Positions 1 through 8,587 of a stretch of 54,238 bases of DNA are shown here, in pieces. Position numbers and translations under genes: made by a program. The stretch covers positions 1-54,238 of the forward strand of contig CABZEW010000012.1 in assembly GCA_902524845.1 (NCBI GenBank), written 5' to 3'. The notes below the pieces were generated by a model. The model saw only the letters and a program-made list of their open reading frames with translations, did no database searches and was not told where the DNA came from. The DNA comes from an uncultured Alphaproteobacteria bacterium (GTDB taxonomy: Bacteria > Pseudomonadota > Alphaproteobacteria > Rhodobacterales > Rhodobacteraceae). Each line of letters begins with the position of its first letter. Position 1 is the first letter of the stretch.

Positions 1-1
1 A

Positions 2-529
2 TTTAATTTGAGACTGAGACAGAAGGGTGTAGACATAGAGTTATTAAATAGTAGTCAAGATAACGATAATAAAGAATTTGTTTTGTGGAATGGGAGACCA
101 CCTACTTTAAAGCCAACAGTCATAGATTTAATTAAAGTTTTAGAAAATCCTACCAAGTCCACAGGAGCAGTAACTTTTGTTGGACTTCCACCTGAAATAC
201 CACTGATTGTCACTAATTTAAAAAAAGTATCCGCTAGCTCGATTAAAAATTTAAATGTGCGAAACAATCCTCCAAGTATCCCTGAAAGATCATCGATAGT
301 TGGGAACTCTACACAACAAAATTTAATTGAACTGAACAGAACAAATTTAATAGGAGTATTTGGTAAAAGAACAGGTCGTATTGCTCTAATAAGATTATCG
401 TCCGGAAATACTGTAAAAGTACAAGTTGGACAAAAATTTGGAGATGGCTGGAGGGTTATAAGTATCGACCTCGATAAAATTCACGTTACTAATGGAAAAA
501 GACAAGAAACCCTTAGAATTCCCGGATGA
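2..529 (+). CDS. PilP/GspC-like protein, C-terminal part (5' truncated by window edge)
   Basis: The reading frame is open to the left edge, so only the C-terminal part of about 176 residues is present; the TTG at 8 is not a convincing start. The visible part has a low-complexity linker rich in Pro, Asn and Ser, then a compact C-terminal domain of about 60 residues beginning NLIGVFGKRTGRIALIRL and ending in a VQVGQKFGDGWRV-type beta segment. This pattern (LIGV, ALVRL, KVQVGD, G-W-V) is what I recall from PilP/GspC-like periplasmic proteins, and a family with this C-terminus is common in Rhodobacteraceae, where it is sometimes annotated as type IV pilus biogenesis. It ends 9 bp before the convergent upp stop. 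Function in this organism is unproven. Confidence 0.55.
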   Translation, partial: FNLRLRQKGVDIELLNSSQDNDNKEFVLWNGRPPTLKPTVIDLIKVLENPTKSTGAVTFVGLPPEIPLIVTNLKKVSASSIKNLNVRNNPPSIPERSSIVGNSTQQNLIELNRTNLIGVFGKRTGRIALIRLSSGNTVKVQVGQKFGDGWRVISIDLDKIHVTNGKRQETLRIPG

Positions 530-538
530 AAGATATGA

Positions 539-1168
539 CTACTTCGTCCCATATAGTCTGTCACCAGCATCCCCCAGACCAGGCAAAATATATCCGATTT
601 CATTTAGTGATTTATCCAGCGAGGCAGTAAATATTTTGACATCTGGATGATTCTTTTTCATAACTTCGACACCCTCAGGCGCTGCCAAAAGGCATAGAAA
701 CCTAATGTCTTTGGCCCCTTTTTTCTTAAGATAGTCAACTGCAAACGAGACAGAACCACCAGTTGCTAACATTGGGTCGACAACTATACATACCCGGTTA
801 TGCAAATCGCTAGGCACCTTTGAGTAATATTCTACAGGTTGCAATGTCTTTTCATTTCTGTATAGCCCAAGAAATCCAACGCGTGCGGAAGGAATTAAAT
901 CCAAAACACCGTCTAGAAGACCGTTTCCTGCCCTAAGAATAGAAATTAATGCTAATTTTTTCCCAGCTAAGGTTGGCGCATCATACCGCTCAAGCGGTGT
1001 TTCTATGGATACTGTTTCCATTGGAAGATTTCTTGTTATTTCATATGCGAGCAGCAAACTAATCTCTTTCAAAAGAGTTCGAAAGTGGTTGGAAGAAGTT
1101 CTTTTCTTTCGCATCTCAGTTAATTTATGTTGAATTAGTGGATGGTCAATAATTGTCAAATTTTCCAT
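539..1168 (-). CDS. upp: Uracil phosphoribosyltransferase
   Basis: Converts uracil and PRPP to UMP, the cytoplasmic pyrimidine base salvage step. The 209-residue length is normal for the family. The PRPP-binding motif [11 protein letters not shown] is at about residues 129-139, and the C-terminal uracil-binding segment ([16 protein letters not shown]) is intact. The ATG overlaps the 3' end of add by 13 bp, so it is the last gene of the leftward deoA-deoB-add-upp operon. In that context it recovers the uracil released by pyrimidine nucleoside phosphorolysis. High confidence. Confidence 0.97.
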   Translation of the reverse strand: MENLTIIDHPLIQHKLTEMRKKRTSSNHFRTLLKEISLLLAYEITRNLPMETVSIETPLERYDAPTLAGKKLALISILRAGNGLLDGVLDLIPSARVGFLGLYRNEKTLQPVEYYSKVPSDLHNRVCIVVDPMLATGGSVSFAVDYLKKKGAKDIRFLCLLAAPEGVEVMKKNHPDVKIFTASLDKSLNEIGYILPGLGDAGDRLYGTK

Positions 1169-2154
1169 TTTTCTCTCTGAAGTTGTTGAATTAATTTTTC
1201 CTTTAGGCTTGCTTCACAAAAAGCGAAACTTATCGATTGCCGGTTAATTTTGTTGAATGTCTCCTCTTTCCAACCAAAAACATTGTGAAGATCTTCATAT
1301 TCTTTTGATAAGGTTGTAAAAAAAAAGGAAGGATCATCTGTCGATATGGAAATTGGTAGGTTTTTGCTTAATAAAAAATTTATAGGGTGTTCTTCTAGCG
1401 ACGGATACAATCCGAGCGCTATATTTGAGCCTGGGCATATTTCTAACAAAATATTCTTTTCTAATATCTTAACAATTGTTTCTTCACTCTCCGCTGATCT
1501 AACGCCATGCCCTATTCTTGTTACCCCGAGTTTTACAGCTTCATCTACAGATTTTGCCCCACATACTTCTCCAGCATGGACAGTTATTCCGAGCCCTGAT
1601 TTTCTAGCATAATTAAAGCTTTCTGAAAAATCAGACACTTTAAATTTTTTTTCGTCTCCTGCCATACCAAAACCAACAACATTTTTTGCTTTCGTGTTTG
1701 AGGCGAACTTCGCGGCTTCTAGAGCCTTTTCTGGACCAAGATGTCTTATGCAAACGATTATGAAATATGCAAAAATCCCATATTTTTTTTTATACTCATC
1801 AGCAACTTTTTTGGCAATGTTCAAAAAACCTTCCCATCGTTCAGTAGGTTTATCATCCCATAGATGAGGCCCTAAAAAAATCTCAGTATATATCACGTTT
1901 TCCCTGACCTGCTTATCAAGGACATGTCGTATGAGAGCGTCAAAATTTTTTTCTTCTAAAAATAAGTTCGTTACTATTTCATATGTATGAAGAAACTGAT
2001 CGAAATTCTGCCAATTATAATTCCCACTTTTATCAAAAACTTCTGGAATAGGCTTGCTATTACTTTGACAGATTTCTCTGACAAATTCCGGTGAAGCTGC
2101 TCCCTCGAGATGAATATGTAGTTCGACTTTTTTACATAATCCAAATGAGCTCAT
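1156..2154 (-). CDS. add: Adenosine deaminase
   Basis: Deaminates adenosine and deoxyadenosine to inosine and deoxyinosine. At 332 residues it has the amidohydrolase metal and catalytic signatures: HIHLEG (His13, His15), VHAGE (His193, Glu196), IGHG (His216) and STDDP (Asp273-Asp274). It overlaps upp by 13 bp and lies 13 bp after deoB, consistent with a single nucleoside-catabolism transcript. The segment after the beta-strand of LLEICPGSN differs from the CPTSN of enterobacterial enzymes; a related purine deaminase activity cannot be fully excluded. Confidence 0.93.
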   Translation of the reverse strand: MSSFGLCKKVELHIHLEGAASPEFVREICQSNSKPIPEVFDKSGNYNWQNFDQFLHTYEIVTNLFLEEKNFDALIRHVLDKQVRENVIYTEIFLGPHLWDDKPTERWEGFLNIAKKVADEYKKKYGIFAYFIIVCIRHLGPEKALEAAKFASNTKAKNVVGFGMAGDEKKFKVSDFSESFNYARKSGLGITVHAGEVCGAKSVDEAVKLGVTRIGHGVRSAESEETIVKILEKNILLEICPGSNIALGLYPSLEEHPINFLLSKNLPISISTDDPSFFFTTLSKEYEDLHNVFGWKEETFNKINRQSISFAFCEASLKEKLIQQLQREKWKI

Positions 2155-2167
2155 AAATTTAGACCTA

Positions 2168-3349
2168 TTAGTATTTCTCTAATCCAAGGAAGTTTTCTAG
2201 TAAAGATCCTATATCAGAAAAATTTATTAATCCGTAACATTTATTGATCAAATTGTGATTTTTTATCAATACAGGAACTTGTTCTCTCGTATGATCTGTT
2301 CCAGGATATGAAGGATCATTTCCGTGATCTGCTGTTATTACCAAAAAATCTTCCCTATTTAGAATAGAAAAAAGTTTGGGTAGTTTTTTATCAAATTTTT
2401 CTAATGCTCTTGCATAACCGGATAAATCTCTCCTATGACCATATAAAGTATCGAACTCGACAAAGTTTGCAAAAATAAGATCACCCACATTTGCCTTTAT
2501 TATTATATTAATCATTTCATCAAATAATTTATCATCAGACATTCCCGAAATTGAGGCGCTTATTCCCCGATGCCCAAAAATATCCGAAATTTTACCTACA
2601 CCAAAACATTTTTTTCCAGATTTTATGACTTTGTCACATAGTGTGTCTATGGGTGGAGGTAATATGAAATCCTTTCTATTTTTGGTACGGAAAAACTCCT
2701 CTTTAGTCTCGCCAAGAAAAGGTCGTGCTATTATTCTTTGGACCCTCAAATCATTAAAAATTTCAGCAGCTATTTTACAAGTTTTGTATAAACGATCTAA
2801 TCCAAAGACTTGCTCATGGGCTGCTATTTGTAAAACACTGTCAGCTGAGGTATACACTATTGGGTATCCGCTGTTTAGGTGATCTTCACCACATTCTTTT
2901 ATGATTTCTTCTCCCGATGCATGCTTGTTTCCCAAAACGCCTACTATATTAGCTGTGTGTATGAGCTTGTTCATTTGTTTTTTGGGAAATACTGGTATAA
3001 CTTCAGGAAAAGTATACCAACCAATTGGATCAGTAAAACCAGCTATTTCATGATGACCGGTTGGAGTATCTTTCCCTTTTGAACGCTCTTGAGCTACTGC
3101 ATAGGATCCTATAGTACTATTAGTGTTGGGAAGGGTTAAACCCGTTGATACCCTTGCCGCGCTATAGATACCCAAATACTCAAGGTTCGGAACCCTTAAT
3201 GCTCCCTCCCTTCCAATATCCGCGGTACCGTTTGAACAAGCCAACGCGATGGAGCCGAATGTATTGGAACCTTCATCATTATAAATACTGGCGTCAGGAG
3301 CTCCTCCAATGCCTAAAGAGTCCAAAACAATTAAGATAGCCTTTCCCAT
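2168..3349 (-). CDS. deoB: Phosphopentomutase
   Basis: Interconverts (deoxy)ribose-1-phosphate and -5-phosphate, linking nucleoside phosphorolysis to DeoC. At 393 residues it is a full-length alkaline-phosphatase-superfamily metalloenzyme. The N-terminal metal motif is VLDSLGIGGAPDA (Asp10) and the C-terminal one TADHGNDPSYPGTDHTREQVP, with the GHR of the mutase group before it. The start codon overlaps the deoA stop by one base (TAATG), indicating translational coupling with deoA. High confidence. Confidence 0.97.
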   Translation of the reverse strand: MGKAILIVLDSLGIGGAPDASIYNDEGSNTFGSIALACSNGTADIGREGALRVPNLEYLGIYSAARVSTGLTLPNTNSTIGSYAVAQERSKGKDTPTGHHEIAGFTDPIGWYTFPEVIPVFPKKQMNKLIHTANIVGVLGNKHASGEEIIKECGEDHLNSGYPIVYTSADSVLQIAAHEQVFGLDRLYKTCKIAAEIFNDLRVQRIIARPFLGETKEEFFRTKNRKDFILPPPIDTLCDKVIKSGKKCFGVGKISDIFGHRGISASISGMSDDKLFDEMINIIIKANVGDLIFANFVEFDTLYGHRRDLSGYARALEKFDKKLPKLFSILNREDFLVITADHGNDPSYPGTDHTREQVPVLIKNHNLINKCYGLINFSDIGSLLENFLGLEKY

Positions 3350-4662
3350 TAACCAACTTTTTGCAAAATTGGGTTCCTAGTTTGTGCCGGTCCACTCTCG
3401 GAAATAGAAAAACAATGATTAATTTCTTTTTCCAAGGATGGAGAAAAAAGATTTTCTGGGCAATGCAACGTCAAAAGAGCCTTTTTTTTGGTAACCTTCT
3501 CGTTTGATTTTACTACCTTTGTAAACCCAACAGATAAGTTAAGTTTATCTGACGCTTTATACCTTCCTCCGCCCATTTTTATGAGAATGTTACCCAATGC
3601 TTTTGTATTAATTTGGGTAATATAACCTTCCTTTTTCGCTTTAATGGGTATTACAAACTCTGATTTTGGAAGCACTTTATTATACGTTGATAAAAAATCT
3701 TTTGGCCCGCCTAGAGCTGATACCATTTTTTCCAAACGCTCTGCTACATGGCCCGAAGCTAGTAAAGAATATATTTTCTTTTTTGTTTCTAAATGGCTTA
3801 TTTCGGGACAAACCATGGAATATAATTCCATGGATAATGCTATCGTTGTGTTAAGTAGGGCCTGTTCATTTTTATTTTTACCTATTAAAACTTCAACTAC
3901 TGTTTCTACTTCTAGAGAATTGCCGATAGATGAGCTTAGCGGGTCATTCATGTTTGTTATAAGCGCTTTAGTTTTACAATTTGATGCGTTTGCAACAGAC
4001 ACCAAACTTTGAGCTAATTTTTTTGCCTCAGCGATATTTGTCATTAATGCCCCCCTTCCAACTTTAACATCCAGAATTAGATTTTTTATCCCAGATGCCA
4101 GCTTTTTGGAGATTATGGATGCTGTAATTAAGTCGACTGAATCAACGGTACTCGTTACATCTCTTGTTGCATAAAGAATTTTATCCGCAGGCACTAATTT
4201 AGAGGTCTGACCAACAATCGCGCACCCTACTTCCGATACAATCTTTTGAAATGCGATTTCACTTTGTTCTACTTTATATCCAGGTATTGAGGAAAGTTTA
4301 TCCAAAGTGCCCCCGGTATGCCCCAAACCTTTTCCCGAAATCATTGGAACAAAACACCCTAGACTGGCCATTAAGGGGGCCAGAATTAAAGAAACCGTAT
4401 CTCCCACCCCTCCTGTTGAGTGTTTATCCACTATCGGGCCATTCAGCTCCCACTTTAAAACTGTTCCACTATTCTTCATTTCATTGGTTAAATTTACTTT
4501 TTCAAGTTCATTCAAACCATTAATCCATGATGCCATAAGAAAAGCACCGGTTTGAGCTGGGTCAACTTCGTTCTTACACAATTCTTCTACAAACCATTTT
4601 ATTTCGGTTGCAGTTAATCGCTTTTTATCTCTTTTTTTTCTAATTAGATCTTGAATAAGCAT
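3349..4662 (-). CDS. deoA: Thymidine phosphorylase
   Basis: Phosphorolyses thymidine or deoxyuridine to the free base and 2-deoxyribose-1-phosphate. At 437 residues it has the family phosphate-binding signature KHSTGGVGDTVS at residues 80-91 and the SGKGLGHTGGTLDKL segment at about 109-123. It is the first gene of the leftward operon deoA-deoB-add-upp and diverges from deoC over 145 bp (4663-4807). The product feeds DeoB and then DeoC. High confidence. Confidence 0.97.
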   Translation of the reverse strand: MLIQDLIRKKRDKKRLTATEIKWFVEELCKNEVDPAQTGAFLMASWINGLNELEKVNLTNEMKNSGTVLKWELNGPIVDKHSTGGVGDTVSLILAPLMASLGCFVPMISGKGLGHTGGTLDKLSSIPGYKVEQSEIAFQKIVSEVGCAIVGQTSKLVPADKILYATRDVTSTVDSVDLITASIISKKLASGIKNLILDVKVGRGALMTNIAEAKKLAQSLVSVANASNCKTKALITNMNDPLSSSIGNSLEVETVVEVLIGKNKNEQALLNTTIALSMELYSMVCPEISHLETKKKIYSLLASGHVAERLEKMVSALGGPKDFLSTYNKVLPKSEFVIPIKAKKEGYITQINTKALGNILIKMGGGRYKASDKLNLSVGFTKVVKSNEKVTKKKALLTLHCPENLFSPSLEKEINHCFSISESGPAQTRNPILQKVG

Positions 4663-4807
4663 AATTTTTTTCCGGCACCAAATACCAATGTCATTTATCT
4701 ATAGAGCAGATGTCCTCGAATTATTTATTGTATATGTTTAACAAATTATTCTAAACTATCATGTTGGTGCAAGAAAATTTGATCCTCAAAATACAAATAC
4801 ATACTTG
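4663..4807. promoter_or_regulatory. Divergent promoter region deoA / deoC
   Basis: This AT-rich 145-bp gap between the two halves of the deoxyribonucleoside catabolic locus must hold both promoters. A perfect 7-bp inverted repeat, GCACCAA at 4675-4681 and TTGGTGC at 4764-4770, brackets the region, as two half-operators or looped operators might. No canonical -35/-10 pair is unambiguous. Assigning it to a DeoR- or LacI-type repressor would be inference; no regulator gene is nearby. Confidence 0.4.
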
Positions 4808-5803
4808 ATGATGCCTTTAGACAGAAATTATATTAAATCAGAAACAGATAAAGACATTGTTAAGAACAGTGGCATACCCTTTCAGCTCGACCTTATTAAA
4901 GATGCGAGAGTGAATAAAAGTGCTGTGGAAAAAAGGTGCGTCACTGTTACAAACCGTCGTACGGTGAAAAAACATAATCAGGCTGCTTGGCTACTTAAGG
5001 CTATAACATGTATGGACCTTACTACACTCTCTGGTGATGATACCGAACGCAGAGTTATTCGGCTTTGTAATAAAGCCAAGACGCCTTTAAGGCATGACCT
5101 TTTAAAATCTTTAGGAATAGAAGATATAGATTTAAAAGTAGGGGGAGTCTGTGTTTATCATCAATTTATTAGAACCGCACTAGATGCTCTTCAAGGATCT
5201 ACTATTCCGGTAGTCGCTGTTTCTACAGGCTTCCCGGCAGGACATACTCCCAAAAAAACAAAAATTCTAGAAATAAAAGAAGCACTAAGAAATGGGGCTC
5301 AAGAAATTGATATTGTAATATCCAGACGACACGTTTTGTCCGGAAACTGGAAAAAACTTTACGATGAAATATCAGAGTACAAGGAAGCTTCAGGTGTGGC
5401 TTGCCTAAAAACTATTTTAGCTACTGGAGAACTAGGAACTTTAAAAAATGTAATAAGAGCTTCTTTAGTTTGTATGATGGCTGGAGCTAACTTTATAAAA
5501 ACCTCAACAGGAAAAGAATCCATAAATGCAACGTTGCCCGTTACTTTGGTTATGTCCAGAGCAATAAGAGAATACTTTGAACTTACTGAGTTTGAAGTAG
5601 GATATAAACCAGCAGGCGGGATTTCGTCTTCTAAAGATTGTTTGTCTCATATGATGCTTTTAAAGGAAGAACTTGGTTCAAGATGGCTAAACCCTTCACT
5701 ATTCAGAGTCGGTGCTTCATCTTTACTGTCTGATATTGAGAGACAGATAGAGCATTTTTCCACTGGTAAATACTCATCATTTAACAGACACGGCATAGCG
5801 TAA
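4808..5803 (+). CDS. deoC: Deoxyribose-phosphate aldolase
   Basis: Cleaves 2-deoxyribose-5-phosphate to glyceraldehyde-3-phosphate and acetaldehyde. It is a long-form DeoC of about 331 residues, as in many alphaproteobacteria, rather than the 220-260-residue short form. The Schiff-base lysine lies in NFIKTSTGK (about residue 231), the second active-site lysine in GYKPAGGI, and a third conserved lysine in CLKTILATGEL. The start could be either ATG of the tandem pair at 4808 or 4811; the upstream TTG is less likely and no clear Shine-Dalgarno sequence is visible. Its stop is 4 bp before the aldehyde dehydrogenase, which would remove the acetaldehyde produced. Confidence 0.95.
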   Translation: MMPLDRNYIKSETDKDIVKNSGIPFQLDLIKDARVNKSAVEKRCVTVTNRRTVKKHNQAAWLLKAITCMDLTTLSGDDTERRVIRLCNKAKTPLRHDLLKSLGIEDIDLKVGGVCVYHQFIRTALDALQGSTIPVVAVSTGFPAGHTPKKTKILEIKEALRNGAQEIDIVISRRHVLSGNWKKLYDEISEYKEASGVACLKTILATGELGTLKNVIRASLVCMMAGANFIKTSTGKESINATLPVTLVMSRAIREYFELTEFEVGYKPAGGISSSKDCLSHMMLLKEELGSRWLNPSLFRVGASSLLSDIERQIEHFSTGKYSSFNRHGIA

Positions 5804-5807
5804 AGAA

Positions 5808-8180
5808 ATGACAACGGTTAAAAAAGCTTTTAAAAAAATGGAGTATGAAGAGGCACTTGAGAGTGAAAGAGAGACATTAGAGTGGATAAGTGCTCATAAA
5901 GGCCAATTCGGGCATTTTATTGGGGGCAAATTTACAAACCCAAAAAATTTATTCAAAACCATCAACCCTTATAATAAAAAAGAAATTGCTAAGATTTCTC
6001 AAGGAACTCTTACTGACATTAAAAATTCTGTAAAAGCAGCAAGATCAGGCTTAGAAAAATGGCAATTACTTAGTCCCTTTCAAAGGTCGAAATATATATA
6101 TGCTATAGCCAGATATATTCAAAAGGAATCTAGAACCATATCTGTTTTGGAGTCCATAGAAAATGGCAAACCAATTCGCGAAAGTAGAGACATCGACATA
6201 CCTCTAGCAGCAAGACACTTCTATTATCATGCTGGATGGGCTCAATTACTTGCTGAAGAGTTTGAAAACTATTCCCCCGTTGGGATATGTGGGCAAATTA
6301 TTCCATGGAATTTCCCCCTACTAATGTTAGCATGGAAGGTAGCACCAGCAATTGCAGCAGGCAATTCAGTGATTCTTAAACCCGCGGAGCAAACCTCTCT
6401 GACAGCGCTTTATTTTGCTGAAATATGCAAAAGAATTAAGCTTCCCGCAGGTGTAGTAAACGTGGTAACCGGTGACGGAATAACCGGAGCACATCTGGTG
6501 AACCAAAAGGAGATATCAAAAATTGCTTTCACCGGATCAACTGAAGTTGGAAAAGAAATAAAGAAAAACACAGCTGGAAGCGGAAAGAAGTTGACTTTAG
6601 AATTAGGAGGTAAGTCTCCATTTATTATATTTGACGATGCAGACCTAGATAGTGCCGTTGAAGGAATAGTTGATGCAATTTGGTTTAATCAAGGACAGGT
6701 CTGCTGTGCTGGCTCTAGGCTTTTATTACAAGAAACTATTTGCACAAAGGTAGAAAAGAAAATTCTTTCAAGAATGAACAAATTAAGATTTGGGAATCCA
6801 CTAGATAAAAGTATCGATATGGGGCCTTTAGTAAGCCTGGAGCAACTTAATAAAGTTAAAAAATTAGTTGAAGACGGAGTGGAAGGTGGGGTCGACATCA
6901 ATCAGTGTGATATGCCCCCCAATTTAAAAGGTTTTTTTTATCCACCCACCCTAATAAAAAATGTTTCTCCTTCAATGCAAATTTTCCAAAAAGAAATATT
7001 TGGACCAGTTCTTTCATCAACCACATTTAGAACACCTGAAGAAGCCGTTGCTCTTGCAAATAATTCTCGATATGGACTGTCGGCGAGTATTTGGAGTGAA
7101 AATATAAATCTTGCACTAGATATTTCACCAAAATTAAAAGTTGGAGTTGTATGGATAAACTCTACAAACGTCTTTGATGCAGCGGTTGGGTTTGGAGGGT
7201 ATAGAGAGAGTGGCTATGGTAGAGAGGGTGGGAAAGAAGGCATGTATGAATACCTAGAAATGAACTCAGATACCTATAATATTAAAAAAGAAACTAGGGT
7301 ATTTAAGGAAAACATTTCTCGATCCAAACAATCTGTAAATCGTATAGACCAAACTAGAAAAATGTTTATTTCTGGCAGTCAGAAGAGAGGCGATAGCGGA
7401 CATTCTATCGAGATATTAGATAAGAATAAAGAGGAAATAGCGACAGTTGGACGAGGTAATCGGAAAGATATAAGAAATGCTGTAGAGGCAGCAAATAAAC
7501 AAATGAATTGGACTGTGATTAGCTCTCATGCAAGAGCACAAATTATGTTTTATATTGCAGAAAATCTTTCTCAAAGAAGAGACTATTTTATTAGTTTGCT
7601 ACATTCGACAGCTTTCTGTCATAATCCTATACAAGAATTTGATACTGCATTAAAACGATTATTTTCCTTTGCTTCATGGGCAGACAAATTCGACGGAGCT
7701 GTCCACCAAGCGCCAATAAGAGCAAATACCATAGCACTTAATGAGCCAGTTGGCGTTATAGGAGTTATATGTCCCAATATCGCACCTTTAGCTTCATTTA
7801 TCACTCTCATTGCAGCATCACTTTGTCAGGGAAATCGCTTGGTAGTAATTCCTTCAGAAAATTTTCCGTTACCTGCAGTAGATATGTATCAAATATTTGA
7901 GACGTCAGATGTTCCTGCGGCCGCAATTAATATTGTAAGTGGAAAACATGATGAACTTGTTAATACACTATCCGAGCATAATTCTGTTGACGGCATATGG
8001 AATTTTGGAAATCCAAAACATGGGCCTGATATTGACAGAGCTTCCGTTTCCAATTTAAAGCAAATATGGTCAATAAATGGAAACAACGTTGACTGGATTA
8101 ACTATCACGCAAGCTTTAATAGACTGTTATTACGAAAATCGAGCCAAGTTAAAAATATTTGGATACCATATGGAGAGTGA
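5808..8180 (+). CDS. Long aldehyde dehydrogenase with degenerate second ALDH-like module
   Basis: NAD(P)-dependent aldehyde dehydrogenase of 790 residues, versus about 480-500 for the family. The first module (about 30-495) is complete: PWNFP, FTGSTEVGK, ELGGKSP (Glu265) and NQGQVCCAG with catalytic Cys299. A second module (about 520-790) repeats the ALDH N-terminal cofactor domain (EPVGVIGVICPN, AASLCQGN) but stops before any catalytic Cys or Glu, so it is probably structural or oligomeric. It is coupled to deoC (4-bp gap), so acetaldehyde from DeoC is the likely substrate (inference). Similar deoC-linked long ALDHs are, from memory, typical of Rhodobacteraceae. It ends 7 bp from the convergent cdd stop. 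Confidence 0.9.
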   Translation: MTTVKKAFKKMEYEEALESERETLEWISAHKGQFGHFIGGKFTNPKNLFKTINPYNKKEIAKISQGTLTDIKNSVKAARSGLEKWQLLSPFQRSKYIYAIARYIQKESRTISVLESIENGKPIRESRDIDIPLAARHFYYHAGWAQLLAEEFENYSPVGICGQIIPWNFPLLMLAWKVAPAIAAGNSVILKPAEQTSLTALYFAEICKRIKLPAGVVNVVTGDGITGAHLVNQKEISKIAFTGSTEVGKEIKKNTAGSGKKLTLELGGKSPFIIFDDADLDSAVEGIVDAIWFNQGQVCCAGSRLLLQETICTKVEKKILSRMNKLRFGNPLDKSIDMGPLVSLEQLNKVKKLVEDGVEGGVDINQCDMPPNLKGFFYPPTLIKNVSPSMQIFQKEIFGPVLSSTTFRTPEEAVALANNSRYGLSASIWSENINLALDISPKLKVGVVWINSTNVFDAAVGFGGYRESGYGREGGKEGMYEYLEMNSDTYNIKKETRVFKENISRSKQSVNRIDQTRKMFISGSQKRGDSGHSIEILDKNKEEIATVGRGNRKDIRNAVEAANKQMNWTVISSHARAQIMFYIAENLSQRRDYFISLLHSTAFCHNPIQEFDTALKRLFSFASWADKFDGAVHQAPIRANTIALNEPVGVIGVICPNIAPLASFITLIAASLCQGNRLVVIPSENFPLPAVDMYQIFETSDVPAAAINIVSGKHDELVNTLSEHNSVDGIWNFGNPKHGPDIDRASVSNLKQIWSINGNNVDWINYHASFNRLLLRKSSQVKNIWIPYGE

Positions 8181-8187
8181 GATTTAA

Positions 8188-8586
8188 TCAGATGTTATTC
8201 AAATCGAAAGCACCCGGTAGCAATAACCCCATAGTTGTTTCTTCCAGAAAGCCCTCAAGATTGCATAGATAAACCGGCGTGCAAGGTTTTGAAAATTCCA
8301 TCAGTCTTTGTCTACATCCCCCACAAGGAGTGGTAGGTTTTTTTGTGTCTGCCATCACCAATATTTCAAAGATTTCAGTGCATCCATCAGTAACCATTTT
8401 CCCTATTGCGGCAGCCTCAGCACACATCCCTTGGGGAAACGCGCTGTTTTCAACATTTACTCCAGTGTAAATGGATGTGTTTGTTCCAAGCAAGCTAACA
8501 GAGACACTAAACTTTGAATAAGGTGCATAGGCGTTAGAGAAAACATTCTTCGCATTAGAAAAAAGTAACGTCTTATTTTGTTTCAT
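8188..8586 (-). CDS. cdd: Cytidine deaminase
   Basis: Deaminates cytidine and deoxycytidine to uridine and deoxyuridine. The zinc-site motifs are present: CAEAAAIG (Cys plus catalytic Glu) and PCGGCRQ. The open frame extends upstream to 8640, but the ATG at 8586 gives the usual length of about 132 residues and follows the prpE stop by a single base (TAA-A-ATG). The longer version would overlap prpE. It is thus the last gene of the propionate operon while functionally belonging to the deo set across the convergent junction, where the ALDH gene ends 7 bp away. Confidence 0.94.
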   Translation of the reverse strand: MKQNKTLLFSNAKNVFSNAYAPYSKFSVSVSLLGTNTSIYTGVNVENSAFPQGMCAEAAAIGKMVTDGCTEIFEILVMADTKKPTTPCGGCRQRLMEFSKPCTPVYLCNLEGFLEETTMGLLLPGAFDLNNI

Positions 8587-8587
8587 T

